Positions 1 to 8,697 of a DNA stretch of 64,000 bases are shown here, piece after piece (position 1 is the stretch's first letter; the number at the start of each line of letters is the position of its first letter). The DNA is from Saprospiraceae bacterium. GTDB lineage: Bacteria > Bacteroidota > Bacteroidia > Chitinophagales > Saprospiraceae. The notes beneath the pieces are model-generated. The model did no database searches and was not told the origin of the DNA. It was given only the letters and a program-made list of their open reading frames with translations. Location of the stretch: NCBI GenBank assembly GCA_019638385.1, contig JAHBTW010000002.1, forward strand, positions 124,001-188,000. The letters are read 5' to 3'. The position numbers and the translations under genes were made by a program.

Positions 1-187
1 TCGCTTCCAGATCGGTTTTGACTGCGGCCAGACGATCCTCGCCCCGTGCGTTGAGCAGGAGGTTTAGCCCCGACTCCGCCAGGCGAGTGGCGAGTTCCAA
101 CCCAATGCCCGAAGAGGCGCCGGTGACTACCGCCCAGGGGCCGTATTGGCGTTTCAATCTGTTTTTTTCTGATGATGAAATTTTCAT
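1..187 (-). CDS. Short-chain dehydrogenase/reductase, N-terminal part (cut by window edge)
   Basis: The reverse strand from the ATG at 187 encodes about 62 residues with the Rossmann start of an SDR: a short basic N-terminus, then VVTGASSGIGLELATRLAE, which contains the TGxxxGIG cofactor-binding motif, followed by a second strand ending in NARGEDRL. SDR enzymes are cytoplasmic NAD(P)-dependent oxidoreductases. The catalytic YxxxK lies beyond the left edge, so substrate and subfamily cannot be judged. It is co-directional with the Crp/Fnr gene 60 bases upstream. Confidence 0.8.
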   Translation of the reverse strand, partial: MKISSSEKNRLKRQYGPWAVVTGASSGIGLELATRLAESGLNLLLNARGEDRLAAVKTDLEA

Positions 188-248
188 GCCGAACTATATT
201 TTCCGGCAAAGTTGAGGGCAACCGGCCCTTCCGGGCGATAACAAATGT

Positions 249-845
249 TTAGAGTTTGTTGGCGATCCCTTTTTTCAGCCGGCTGAGGTGTACCGGCGTG
301 ATGCCGAGATAGGAGGCGATCATGTGTTGCGGCACGCGATTGTGTATGTTGGGAAAAACCTCGGCAATAGAATCGTAGCGCTCTTTGGGGCTGCGGGCGT
401 AGAGATTTTTCACGCGGTTGTCCTGATAGATGAAATAAAACTCCGCCACCAGACGGCCTAACTTGTCGCCTTGCCGCATGTTTTCATATCCCCAGTCAAT
501 AGCGGCGCGGGGTATCACCGTCACTTCCGTTTCCGCTATGGCCTGCAGGGTGTACAGCGAAGGTTGCCGCAGCATAAAACTGGAATAGTCGGCAATGAAT
601 TGATGTTCGAGTGCAAAATGAATGGTGTGCTCCGTACCGCTGTTGTCGGTCACAATGACCCGGATGATGCCCCGGTTGATAAAAAATATTTCATTGGGCA
701 CATAATCGGGACGGCTCAACACACTTAGCCGTTTGAAGGTTTTTACGCTGCATTTTGCCAAAAAAGTTTCCAATTCCTCCTCCGTTACGGCAATCATTTG
801 CCGCATGGTGTGGCGGAGCGCTTCCGTGCCGTGTGTCGTTGCCAT
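249..845 (-). CDS. Crp/Fnr family transcriptional regulator
   Basis: A 198-residue protein with the Crp/Fnr layout: a cyclic-nucleotide-binding-like beta-roll over roughly residues 25-120 (NRGIIRVIV and the downstream sensor strands), a long dimer helix, and a C-terminal winged helix-turn-helix with recognition stretch MIASYLGITPVHLSRLKKG. No cysteine cluster typical of Fnr oxygen sensors is visible, so a small-molecule or redox-independent signal is more likely. Proteins of this size and architecture are numerous in Bacteroidota and few have assigned effectors. It precedes the SDR gene in the same direction and may control it (inference). Family assignment is firm; the regulon is unknown. 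Confidence 0.85.
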   Translation of the reverse strand: MATTHGTEALRHTMRQMIAVTEEELETFLAKCSVKTFKRLSVLSRPDYVPNEIFFINRGIIRVIVTDNSGTEHTIHFALEHQFIADYSSFMLRQPSLYTLQAIAETEVTVIPRAAIDWGYENMRQGDKLGRLVAEFYFIYQDNRVKNLYARSPKERYDSIAEVFPNIHNRVPQHMIASYLGITPVHLSRLKKGIANKL

Positions 846-930
846 ATTATTGAAATGAGTTCCTGCCTCAATTATCGGGTCTGTAACGCAGCATTCCGGT
901 AAATGTTCGTTGGGGGCAGCATCCCTTTTT

Positions 931-1764
931 TCACGCCATCACGGCCAACATCTCCAGTACCCGCTCGCCCAATTCCCGTCGGCCCGCAATCGTGCAGCGC
1001 CTTCCCGCTTCTTCCCGGCTGATGCCTTTGGTGAAAATGCGCCAGGCTATTTCGCCTTCTATTTCTACTGTGCAAACCGGCGTAGCATGAGCCACTTGTA
1101 CCAAATGCCAGGCATCCTCGCTGCGCTGCAAAAACCAGTGGCCGCCACCCTCGCCGCTCACGCTGAATTGAATAACCGTGCCCGTTTCAGCGGGTACGTT
1201 GTGGTAGTGGTGCGGCAGGGCGCGCATGGAGGTATCGAGATAAGGGAAATACAACTCCCGGCGGTAAAGTACTTGCTCCTGCCCGGTCGCGAACCGGATT
1301 TGCTGCTGGTGATGCCATTTTTCTGTGTATTCCCGTGCGATGTGGAACCAATTTTCCGATTGCGCCTCGCCCGCCCAAGCCACCGGAAAAACTGCTTTCG
1401 CAAACGGATCGAGCGATTGGAGATAATCCGAATATTGTCGCCCCGACCAGTCGAGCAGTTCGATGAGCAGGGCCGGGCTGAGCCGTTTCATGGCGGCGAC
1501 CCAGTCGGCATTGAGGCGGTTCAAAAACCCCACGAGGTCTTCGTAGGACTGTACATTTTCCGGGCTTTCGCCAAAATGGCCGTCGCGCAACATGGACAAG
1601 GTGCGCAGGTTGCCGTCGAGCAGGTGCGCCGCTACGTCTTTCACTTTCCAGCGCGGCGCCGGGGTTGGCCGCTCCCAGTCGCTCGCCGAAAACGACCGAA
1701 GCAAGGACAGGAGCAGTTCGTCCAATATCGGGAACAGATGAACGGTAGGTATCGGTGGATTCAT
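931..1764 (-). CDS. Maleylpyruvate isomerase N-terminal / DinB-like domain protein
   Basis: A 277-residue soluble protein. The N-terminal half resembles the MDMPI_N/DinB-2 four-helix fold: WKVKDVAAHLLDGNL carries the His expected in the metal site of this superfamily, and a conserved-looking HYHNVPAETG stretch lies further on. Family members include mycothiol-dependent maleylpyruvate isomerases and many uncharacterised putative thiol transferases. Bacteroidota are not known to make mycothiol, so the isomerase activity should not be transferred. No signal peptide is visible. It stands alone between the Crp gene and the molybdoenzyme locus, transcribed away from the latter. Confidence 0.65.
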   Translation of the reverse strand: MNPPIPTVHLFPILDELLLSLLRSFSASDWERPTPAPRWKVKDVAAHLLDGNLRTLSMLRDGHFGESPENVQSYEDLVGFLNRLNADWVAAMKRLSPALLIELLDWSGRQYSDYLQSLDPFAKAVFPVAWAGEAQSENWFHIAREYTEKWHHQQQIRFATGQEQVLYRRELYFPYLDTSMRALPHHYHNVPAETGTVIQFSVSGEGGGHWFLQRSEDAWHLVQVAHATPVCTVEIEGEIAWRIFTKGISREEAGRRCTIAGRRELGERVLEMLAVMA

Positions 1765-1776
1765 GTGGCAAAGATA

Positions 1777-1844
1777 AGGTTAAAGGGGGAAGGTTAAAGG
1801 CGTTGCACCGGGCGGAGTCGGGGGAGAAGGTTAAAGGTTAAAGG
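1777..1844. repeat. Direct repeats of AGGTTAAAGG
   Basis: Four copies or near-copies of AGGTTAAAGG lie at about 1777, 1791, 1828 and 1836 in the gap between the divergent MDMPI-like gene and the FeS/NrfD gene. They are separated by GC-rich spacer. Function is not evident; they could be slippage-generated low-complexity DNA or operator-like sites in the shared upstream region. Confidence 0.5.
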
Positions 1845-1952
1845 GGGGGAAGCGCGCAGCTACAAAGCTCTTTCCAGAAAAAAAAATCCCAAAAATAAAA
1901 ACATGAAAGAATCTTCATATTTTTATGCGCCATTTCATTAAAGCCAACCATT

Positions 1953-3578
1953 ATGAAATATGGATTCATCATTGACAACCGCAAGTGCATCGGCTGTCAT
2001 GCTTGTACAACGGCCTGTAAATCAGAGCACGATGTGCCGGTAGGGGTTTTCCGAACCTGGGTCAAACAGGTGGAAAAAGGAGAATTCCCACACACGCGGC
2101 GGCTGTTCTCGGTGATGCGCTGCAACCACTGTACCGACGCCCCTTGCGTAGAAATATGCCCCGTGGAGGCCCTCTACTTCCGCGACGACGGCATTGTGGA
2201 TTTTGACAAAGACCGCTGCATCGGCTGCAAGTCGTGTATGCAGGCTTGTCCCTACGACGCCTTATATATTGATCCCGAAAATCACACGGCGGCCAAATGC
2301 AACTACTGCGCGCACCGCATTGACGTGGGCCTCGAACCGGCCTGCGTGAATGTATGCCCCGAACACGCCATCATCTCCGGCGATATGGAAGACCCCGATT
2401 CGGAAATCTCCATCCTCCTCGGTCGCGAGCAGGTGAGCGTTCGCAAAGCTGCCAAAGGCACGGCGCCCAATCTGTTCTACATTGACGGCGACGAGGCTTC
2501 GCTCAACCCGGTGGCTACTGAACGGCAGAGCAATTACTTTTGGAACGAACAAACCCACGGCGTGGGCCATTTTGCCAAACAAACCGAAAAGCTGGCCTTC
2601 TCCGGTGGCAGCATGGTGAACACCCTGCTGGAAAAAACGGGCAATGGCGTAGCCGCCGGCGATTTGGCCAAAGGCACGCCCGCCAAATCCATTGACTTGC
2701 TTATGGGTCAGCCGCGCCGCGTATATGACGCGCCGGTGAAAGGCATCCTCTGGGGCTGGGAAGTGTCGGCGTATGTGGTCACCAAGGCTGTTGCGGCGGG
2801 CACGGTGCTCGTAACGCTGATGGCTGCGCTGTTCAACTTCTCTGCCGTCAGCGACACTACTTTCTGGTGGGCATTGGGATTGGGTTTGACCTTTCTCGGC
2901 GCTACCGGCGCTTTGTTGGTGAAAGACTTAGACCGCCCGGATCGCTTTCTCAACGTGCTGCTGCGGCCGCAGTGGGGCAGTTGGTTGGTGCGCGGCGGCT
3001 ACACTATTACCGTCTATGGCGGTTTGCTCACGCTGTTGGGTGTGTTTATGTTCTTCGGCTGGGGCGGCGGTTTCATGCCGGTCATTTACGTCGTAACGTT
3101 TATGGCTGCCATCATGACGGCGGTTTACACGGCATTTCTTTTTGCGCAAGCCAAAGGCCGCGATTTTTGGCAAAGCCCCTCGCTCGCCCTGCACATGCTG
3201 GTACACAGTTTTATGGCCGGCGCAGCAGTGTTCATGATGGTGAATTTGATTACGAATGAAGGCATCGTCTGGACCGACTACCTGCGCACTACGCTGATCA
3301 TCGGCCTGTTGGTCAATCTGGCACTGATGGTGTTGGAATTCACCACCACACACCCCACGCAGGAAGCCAAACTAACCGTGCAGATGATCCTCAAAGGCCG
3401 CTATCGCAACTTGTTCTGGACCGGCGCCGTGTTGGTAGGCAATATCCTGCCCTTAGCCATGCTGCTGCCCGGTAAAGACCCGATGTTGTGCGCGGGCGCG
3501 GGCGTGCTGGTGATGATCGGCATGTACATTACAGAGAAGATTTGGGTGGAAGCGCCTCAGCGGGTGCAACTGGTTTAG
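1953..3578 (+). CDS. Fused 4Fe-4S ferredoxin / NrfD-type quinone-interacting membrane subunit (SoeBC-like)
   Basis: A 541-residue fusion. Residues 1-140 carry four cysteine sets for four 4Fe-4S clusters: C12/15/18/22, C57/60/65/69, C89/92/95/99 and C116/119/131/135. After a linker, residues from about 265 to the end form a hydrophobic NrfD/PsrC domain with several transmembrane helices, where quinone is reduced or oxidised in such complexes. In most complexes these are two separate proteins; the combined length fits SoeB plus SoeC or PsrB plus PsrC. No signal peptide precedes the FeS domain, so it should face the cytoplasm. The molybdopterin subunit follows after a 333-base gap full of small hairpins. 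Electron-transfer role is firm; the substrate is inferred. Confidence 0.85.
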   Translation: MKYGFIIDNRKCIGCHACTTACKSEHDVPVGVFRTWVKQVEKGEFPHTRRLFSVMRCNHCTDAPCVEICPVEALYFRDDGIVDFDKDRCIGCKSCMQACPYDALYIDPENHTAAKCNYCAHRIDVGLEPACVNVCPEHAIISGDMEDPDSEISILLGREQVSVRKAAKGTAPNLFYIDGDEASLNPVATERQSNYFWNEQTHGVGHFAKQTEKLAFSGGSMVNTLLEKTGNGVAAGDLAKGTPAKSIDLLMGQPRRVYDAPVKGILWGWEVSAYVVTKAVAAGTVLVTLMAALFNFSAVSDTTFWWALGLGLTFLGATGALLVKDLDRPDRFLNVLLRPQWGSWLVRGGYTITVYGGLLTLLGVFMFFGWGGGFMPVIYVVTFMAAIMTAVYTAFLFAQAKGRDFWQSPSLALHMLVHSFMAGAAVFMMVNLITNEGIVWTDYLRTTLIIGLLVNLALMVLEFTTTHPTQEAKLTVQMILKGRYRNLFWTGAVLVGNILPLAMLLPGKDPMLCAGAGVLVMIGMYITEKIWVEAPQRVQLV

Positions 3579-3582
3579 GGCA

Positions 3583-3800
3583 AGGAAGCCTGAAAGGCTT
3601 CAATGTGAATAGCCCCGGATGCCTGCCGGCAGGCAGGAAATCCGGGGTAAGAATAGAAGTGAGCAACAACCCTAAATGGGTTGAATGTCATGTGTTAATT
3701 AATAATTCAACCCTTTCAGGGTTGCCTTATGTGATACGTTGTTTACCCCGATTTGCAATCGGGGCTATTCGTATTAAACCCCTCCGGGGTTATATTTATG
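3583..3800. repeat. Cluster of six short hairpin repeats
   Basis: The gap holds consecutive small palindromes: GAAGCCTGAAAGGCTTC-like near 3587, CCCCGGAT...ATCCGGGG around 3615-3648 with CCTGCCGGCAGG inside, CAACCC...GGGTTGAA near 3668, CAACCCTTTCAGGGTTG near 3708, CCCCGATTTGCAATCGGGG near 3747, and ACCCCTCCGGGGTT near 3779. They are separated by AT-rich linkers with recurring AATAGCCCC/GAATGT text. They sit between two genes of one apparent operon, so they may affect RNA processing; alternatively they are REP-like mobile palindromes. Confidence 0.7.
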
Positions 3801-3911
3801 CCTTATTGATTGTCAGATAATTATGCGATAAAATTAAGTTGACACCAATGCATCGTTCGAGCTTATGAGTTTCACCACACAGCTCGAAGCTCGCAGCTAA
3901 AAAGAACTAAC

Positions 3912-6761
3912 ATGAAAAAACCAAGCGTAATCGAACGCATCGCAGAAAAGCTGCGCATCATTCCCAACCTGCACAAGGAGGGCGAAACCACCGTAGAGCG
4001 CATCACTCCCGACGGGGAACTCCACTCATTTCCGCCTATGGAACAATGGGACAACTGGACCGAAAACGATGCCAAAGCCTGGCCGCGCATCAAAAAGCGC
4101 AACTATACCATCGTGCCCACCACTTGCTTCAATTGCGAGTCGGCCTGCGGCCTCACGGCATACGTTGACAAAGAAACCATGCAGGTGCAGAAGTTTGAAG
4201 GCAATCCCTATCACCCGGCGAGCCGGGGCCGCAACTGCGCCAAAGGGCCGGCCACCATCAACCAGCTCACCGACCCCGACCGCATCCTCTACCCGCTCAA
4301 ACGCGTAGGGAAACGCGGCGCCGGCCAATGGGAGCGCGTGAGCTGGGACGAAGTACTCAACGATATTGCCGGAAGGCTCAATAAAGCCATCACGGAAGGA
4401 CGCAACAACGAGATCGCCTACCATGTGGGGCGGCCCGGCCACGAAGGCTACATGGACCGCGTGTTGCAAGCCTGGAACGTGGACGGCCACAACAGCCACA
4501 CCAACATCTGCTCCTCCGGCGCGCGCTTCGGCTATGCCCTCTGGTACGGTCACGACCGGCCCTCGCCCGACCACGCCAATGCAGATTTCATCCTCCTCAT
4601 CAGTGCGCATTTGGAGAGCGGGCACTATTTCAATCCGCACGCTCAGCGCATCATAGAGGGCAAAATGAAAGGCGCCAAACTCGCCGTCATTGACCCGCGC
4701 CTGAGCAATACCGCGAGCATGGCCGACTACTGGATGCCGAGTTATCCCGGCACCGAGGCGGCGGTTTTGCTGGCTATTGCCAAAATACTATTGGAAGAGG
4801 GCCTGTACAACCGCGAATACATGGAAAACTGGGTGAATTGGGACGAGTACCTCGCCGCCCGTCACCCCGACAAGCCGCGCACGTTCGAGCAGTTCATCGC
4901 AAGCGCCATTGAAGAATATGCCGAATACACCCCCGAAATGGCCGAACAGGAAAGCGGCGTCACCGCAGAGATGATTCGCGAAGTGGCGCACGGCATCGGC
5001 AAAGCAGGCACCCGGCTCTCTACGCACAACTGGCGCAGCGCCGCGAGCGGCAACCTCGGCGGTTGGGCCGTTGCGCGCGCCCTGCACTTCCTCAACGTCA
5101 TCACCGGCAGCGTAGGCACCGAGGGCGGTACGGCTCCCAATACCTGGAACAAGTACCACCCGAAGTTTTTCGATACGCCGCCGGCACAGAAGTTCTGGAA
5201 CGAACTGCACTTCCCCAACGAGTACCCACTGGCCTTTTTTGAAATGAGCTTCCTGTTGCCGCACATGCTCAAAGAAGGGCGCGGCAAAATGGACGTGTAT
5301 TTCACCCGCGTGTTCAATCCGGTGTGGACCTACCCCGACGGATTTTCATGGATCGAAGCACTGTGCGACGAAGAGAAATTCGGTCTGCACATTGCGCTCA
5401 CGCCCACCTGGAACGAAACGGCCTACTACGCCGACTATGTGCTACCGATGGGCCTCGCCTCCGAGCGCCACGACCTCAACACCTACGAGACGCACGCCGG
5501 CATTTGGATCGCCTTCCGGCAACCGGTGCTCCGCGAAGCGGCCCGCCGCATGGGCAAGGAGGTACAATTCACCTACGAAACCAACCCCGGCGAAGTGTGG
5601 GAAGAAGACGAGTTTTGGATCGAACTCTCCTGGCGCATGGACCCCGACGGCAGTCTCGGCATTCGCAAACACTTCATGTCGCCCTACCGGCCCGGTGAAA
5701 AAATCAACATTGACGAGTATTACCGATACGTATTCGAACACACCAAAGGGCTACCCGAAACCGCTGCCAAAGAGGGCCTTTCCGCTTTAGACTACATGAA
5801 ACGCTACGGCGCTTTCACCGTGGAAAAAACGGCGCTGAGCAAACACTTGGACGAACTCACAGCGGAACAAATGGCCGGCGCTACGGTGGATGAAAAAACA
5901 AGCGTGATCAGCAAAAACGGCAAATCGCTCGGCATCATGTCGGACGGCAAACCGGTGGTGGGATTCCCGACGCCTTCGCGCAAAAACGAGTTTTTCTCCC
6001 AAACGATGATTGATTGGAAATGGCCCGAATATACCATCCCCACTTACATCAAAAGTCATATCCACGAGGAGGAGATGGACCGCTCCAAACACGAGTACCC
6101 GTTAGTACCCACCTTCCGCCTGCCCACGCTCATTCACTCGCGCTCCGGAAACGCCAAGTGGCTGTATGAAATCTCCAACCGCAACCCCATCTGGATGCAC
6201 ACCTCCGATGCGGAAAAACTCGGCGTACAAACCGGCGACCTGCTGCGCGTGAACACAGAGATCGGCTATTTCGTGGACAAGGTGTGGGTGACCGAAGGCA
6301 TGAAGCCCGGCGTGGTAGCCTGTTCGCACCACCTCGGTCGCTGGCGTCGCCCGCAGGACGTACCCGGCAACCGCTGGGCCACCAACACCGTCGCCATTGA
6401 CAACGACGGCAAGGGCGGCTGGCGCATGCGCACCATGGAACACATCCAACCCTTCAAAAGCAGCGACCCCGACAGCGCCCGCATCTTCTGGAGCGACGGC
6501 GGCGTACACCAAAACATCACCTTTCCGGTACACCCCGACCCGATCAGCGGCATGCACTGCTGGCACCAGAAAGTGCGCCTCGAAAAAGCCCACGAAGGCG
6601 ATACCTACGGCGACATCTTCGTGGACACCAACAAGTCCTTCGAGGTGTATAAAAAATGGCTCGCCCTGGCGCGCCCCGCGCCCGGTCCGAACGGCCTGCG
6701 CCGCCCACTGTGGATGAAACGGGCGTTAAGGCCGGCGGAGGAGATGTTTTATATGAAGTAG
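3912..6761 (+). CDS. Molybdopterin oxidoreductase catalytic subunit, cytoplasmic (SoeA/PsrA family)
   Basis: A 949-residue DMSO-reductase-superfamily enzyme. A 4Fe-4S motif near the N-terminus (C72, C75, C79, C109; TTCFNCESACG and RGRNCAKG) precedes the bis-MGD domains. The loop SHTNICSSGARFGY offers Cys200 as likely molybdenum ligand, as in the polysulfide, thiosulfate, tetrathionate, arsenate and sulfite branch. The C-terminal pterin-binding domain starts near residue 725 (SGNAKWLYE, NRNPIWMH). There is no twin-arginine signal at the N-terminus, unlike periplasmic PsrA or TtrA; a cytoplasmic catalytic subunit with an FeS and an NrfD partner is the arrangement of sulfite dehydrogenase SoeABC. 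Sulfite oxidation to sulfate feeding the quinone pool is therefore the best guess, not proven. Confidence 0.85.
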   Translation: MKKPSVIERIAEKLRIIPNLHKEGETTVERITPDGELHSFPPMEQWDNWTENDAKAWPRIKKRNYTIVPTTCFNCESACGLTAYVDKETMQVQKFEGNPYHPASRGRNCAKGPATINQLTDPDRILYPLKRVGKRGAGQWERVSWDEVLNDIAGRLNKAITEGRNNEIAYHVGRPGHEGYMDRVLQAWNVDGHNSHTNICSSGARFGYALWYGHDRPSPDHANADFILLISAHLESGHYFNPHAQRIIEGKMKGAKLAVIDPRLSNTASMADYWMPSYPGTEAAVLLAIAKILLEEGLYNREYMENWVNWDEYLAARHPDKPRTFEQFIASAIEEYAEYTPEMAEQESGVTAEMIREVAHGIGKAGTRLSTHNWRSAASGNLGGWAVARALHFLNVITGSVGTEGGTAPNTWNKYHPKFFDTPPAQKFWNELHFPNEYPLAFFEMSFLLPHMLKEGRGKMDVYFTRVFNPVWTYPDGFSWIEALCDEEKFGLHIALTPTWNETAYYADYVLPMGLASERHDLNTYETHAGIWIAFRQPVLREAARRMGKEVQFTYETNPGEVWEEDEFWIELSWRMDPDGSLGIRKHFMSPYRPGEKINIDEYYRYVFEHTKGLPETAAKEGLSALDYMKRYGAFTVEKTALSKHLDELTAEQMAGATVDEKTSVISKNGKSLGIMSDGKPVVGFPTPSRKNEFFSQTMIDWKWPEYTIPTYIKSHIHEEEMDRSKHEYPLVPTFRLPTLIHSRSGNAKWLYEISNRNPIWMHTSDAEKLGVQTGDLLRVNTEIGYFVDKVWVTEGMKPGVVACSHHLGRWRRPQDVPGNRWATNTVAIDNDGKGGWRMRTMEHIQPFKSSDPDSARIFWSDGGVHQNITFPVHPDPISGMHCWHQKVRLEKAHEGDTYGDIFVDTNKSFEVYKKWLALARPAPGPNGLRRPLWMKRALRPAEEMFYMK

Positions 6762-6864
6762 CTGCGAGTGGTGAGCTGCGAGCTGCGAGTTTAGTAGTTC
6801 TGTAATTAAGATGCCGGCATTTTGGAGTGGTGAATGGCTTGTTTAGCTCGATATATGAGCGTGG
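6762..6864. repeat. GCTGCGAG heptamer-type repeats after the molybdoenzyme gene
   Basis: Immediately after the stop codon come three copies of AGCTGCGAG (about 6760-6791). Similar CGCAGCT/AGCTCGCAGCT text occurs at 3882-3898 and 25607-25638, always in gaps. The rest of this stretch holds no gene I can support. Confidence 0.5.
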
Positions 6865-6910
6865 TGACATCTGCCGCCGGGACGGAATCCGCAAGCGGCG
6901 GTAGGTGTCA
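6865..6910. repeat. Palindromic repeat, copy 1
   Basis: An imperfect 46-base palindrome with outer arms TGACATCTGCCGCC and GGCGGTAGGTGTCA. It shares its arm sequence with the longer palindrome at 6941-6993, so the two form a closely spaced pair upstream of the XisI-like gene. Confidence 0.65.
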
Positions 6911-6940
6911 TATCGCGGCAAGGAAGGAAAATCCCTATTG

Positions 6941-6993
6941 TTTTCAGATGACACCTTCCGCCACGCTCTGCGTGGGCAGATGTCACCTGAAAA
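6941..6993. repeat. Palindromic repeat, copy 2
   Basis: A 53-base near-perfect palindrome: TTTTCAGATGACACCT at the left and AGATGTCACCTGAAAA at the right, with an inner stem CCGCCACGC / GCGTGGGC. As RNA it would be a long hairpin 39 bases before the XisI-like start codon. It could be a REP-type element, an attenuator or a protein-binding site. Confidence 0.65.
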
Positions 6994-7031
6994 CGCCGGT
7001 AAATATTTACAAAGTTTAAACCTTTGTATGT

Positions 7032-7397
7032 ATGGCAATAGTAAACGGTATCCGGCAACTTCTTCTGAGCGAGCTGAACAAACGAGCTTCACGAAGAGCA
7101 TCCAATATGCCCTTGGTACAAAGGCAGTTGGTGGTAGATGCAGACTACCACCATTTTGTATTAATTGCTTTCGGCTGGGCGAAAAGCCGGTATATCCACC
7201 AGTGTTTGATTCATGTGGAATTGATAGCCGATAAAATCTGGATACACGAGTATCTTACCGATCCCGGTATCGTCGAAGCGCTGCGGGAAAATGGAATACC
7301 TCCCCGTGATATTATTTTGGGATATGTATCGGAACTGGAAAGGAGCGAGACGGTGGGCGTGGACACCGTTGGTGCCCGGTCGGGTAATTCGGGATGA
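7032..7397 (+). CDS. xisI: XisI-like protein (fdxN element excision controlling factor family), no XisH partner
   Basis: A 121-residue protein matching the XisI family by pattern: an N-terminal helix ending in LLSELNKRA, the core DYHHFVLIAFGWAKSRYIHQ, the strand CLIHVELIADKIWIHEYLTD, and the C-terminal IPPRDIILGYVSE. XisI was named for the control of fdxN-element excision in heterocystous cyanobacteria and normally lies directly downstream of xisH, a nuclease-like gene. Here no xisH is found upstream; that position is taken by two palindromes. The last residues after YVSELER are unlike the usual ending, so the C-terminus may have been altered. Excision activity should not be assumed in this host. 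Confidence 0.75.
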   Translation: MAIVNGIRQLLLSELNKRASRRASNMPLVQRQLVVDADYHHFVLIAFGWAKSRYIHQCLIHVELIADKIWIHEYLTDPGIVEALRENGIPPRDIILGYVSELERSETVGVDTVGARSGNSG

Positions 7398-7490
7398 GAG
7401 TCATTTTGTGAAGAGAAGGTTGGGTGCAAGCAAGTGCAAGGTTATGAGTTAAGCGCTATCGCGCTAAAACTAAGATATACCTCAAGCCGC

Positions 7491-8616
7491 TAGGTTTTGT
7501 GCATGAGAAAATAGCTGAAAATTGAGAGCGATTCTTTGATTTCACTTGTTTTTTTAATAGGTTTTCACGGTCTAAATTATTCAGAAAATGAATAATAGCA
7601 TTTTGAAAAGCTTTTAGCGTCTTTAAAATAGTTTATGGCAACAGACCTCGGCCTCTTACAAACTTCCACAGCCGTTCGATCACATTGAGGTTCGGAGAAT
7701 AAGCGCAAGAAAACAAGGTTGATAGCGCCAAGCCTTGCGCAGCATCCTTAACGAAGTGGCAATGTTGATAGCGGGCATTATCCAAAATGATTATGAATGG
7801 CAACCTTGGCATACTGTCTGGCAATGCGCTTCTAAAAGTTCAACGACCGCAGTTACTGTAATGTATGTGTCATTGTACACCGCAGTCAGTTGGAGGGAAG
7901 TGCATGGATGGCCCCCAGTACGTTAAAGACGAAAACGCCCCGAGCCGCTTTGGACAGTCACCCGCTCAAAACACCACACTAAAGCGACCAAAGCCGCGCC
8001 GAACAAAATGGAACACCGTCCATGAACAGAACGTGGCACTAGCCGGCTTGGGCTTTTTAAGTGGTAAGAGTGGTTGAGTGTTTGGTCGAACTCCTCTTCT
8101 GCCTGACATGATCGGCTTTGGCCGGTATTCAGCCCGTAGTTCGCGGTTTCATCCCCATTCGATTCATAAATGCTCGCAATGCGGAAGCGGCTTTGTTTGA
8201 GTCCCGTCAGTTTTATCCGCGATCGAGCCTCTTTAGCGCTTTAGGGTTGTTCTAAGGTTTCCCTACTTTTGCCTGGTGTTTATCTTAATTTGCTGGTAGG
8301 CCCTGATAATTGGGCGTTTTCGATCCTTCTGCCGAACTGCTCATAAAGACTCAGGTGTTGCCCACCGTATTTCGGCTCACCTCCAGTGCGTCGCAATAGC
8401 TTTGTTACTGTAGCCTCGATATTTTAACCGCAAACAATGCATTCTCTTTGAACGATGGGTTCTGGATGATTCAAAAATTCGTATTTTTTTGCAGCGGTTG
8501 CATCCGCTTCGTTGATGTCAACTGACTTGGAGGGACTCTTGTTGATTTCTAAAGTTTTGCCACCTCAAACTTCTTATGTCTCTCCAACTTTTCTAAGTCC
8601 TATGCACAAAAACCTC
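7491..8616 (-). mobile_element. Degenerate IS630-family insertion sequence
   Basis: Terminal inverted repeats bound the element: AGGTTTTGTGCATGA at 7492-7506, and TATGCACAAAAACCT at 8601-8615, whose complement is AGGTTTTTGTGCATA. The 1.1-kb length is usual for IS630. Inside, the reverse strand encodes pieces of an IS630 transposase in several frames (see the pseudogene). Left flank bases TA before the repeat fit the TA target preference of this family. The element is not autonomous. Confidence 0.75.
7520..8500 (-). pseudogene. IS630-family transposase, multiply frameshifted
   Basis: Read on the reverse strand, the N-terminal HTH remnant (MHCLRLKYRGYSNKAIATH) lies near 8400-8450. The middle, around 7900-8030, reads LFMDGVPF where an active copy would have the first catalytic Asp of the DDE core. 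The best preserved part, 7633-7824, has FIIILDNARYQHCHF, SPNLNVIERLWKFVRG and the second Asp and Glu of the DDE triad. The C-terminal tail follows in another frame near 7550-7610. Several stops and frame changes separate the pieces, so no functional transposase can be made. Confidence 0.75.
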
Positions 8617-8697
8617 CCAAGGCGAGGTAGTAACTTAGACAGGACAATTAGGCGTAAATGGGAGACGTGAATAAGTTGTGCTTAAAATTATTAAATA

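Noticed and set aside
7032..7397. An excision element of the fdxN type
   Set aside because: No xisH, no xisF recombinase and no interrupted gene are visible, so the XisI-like protein alone does not support an element.
7865..8077. Forward-strand reading frame within the IS630 relic as a gene
   Set aside because: The reverse strand reads as decayed transposase at the same place; the forward frame has no family signature.
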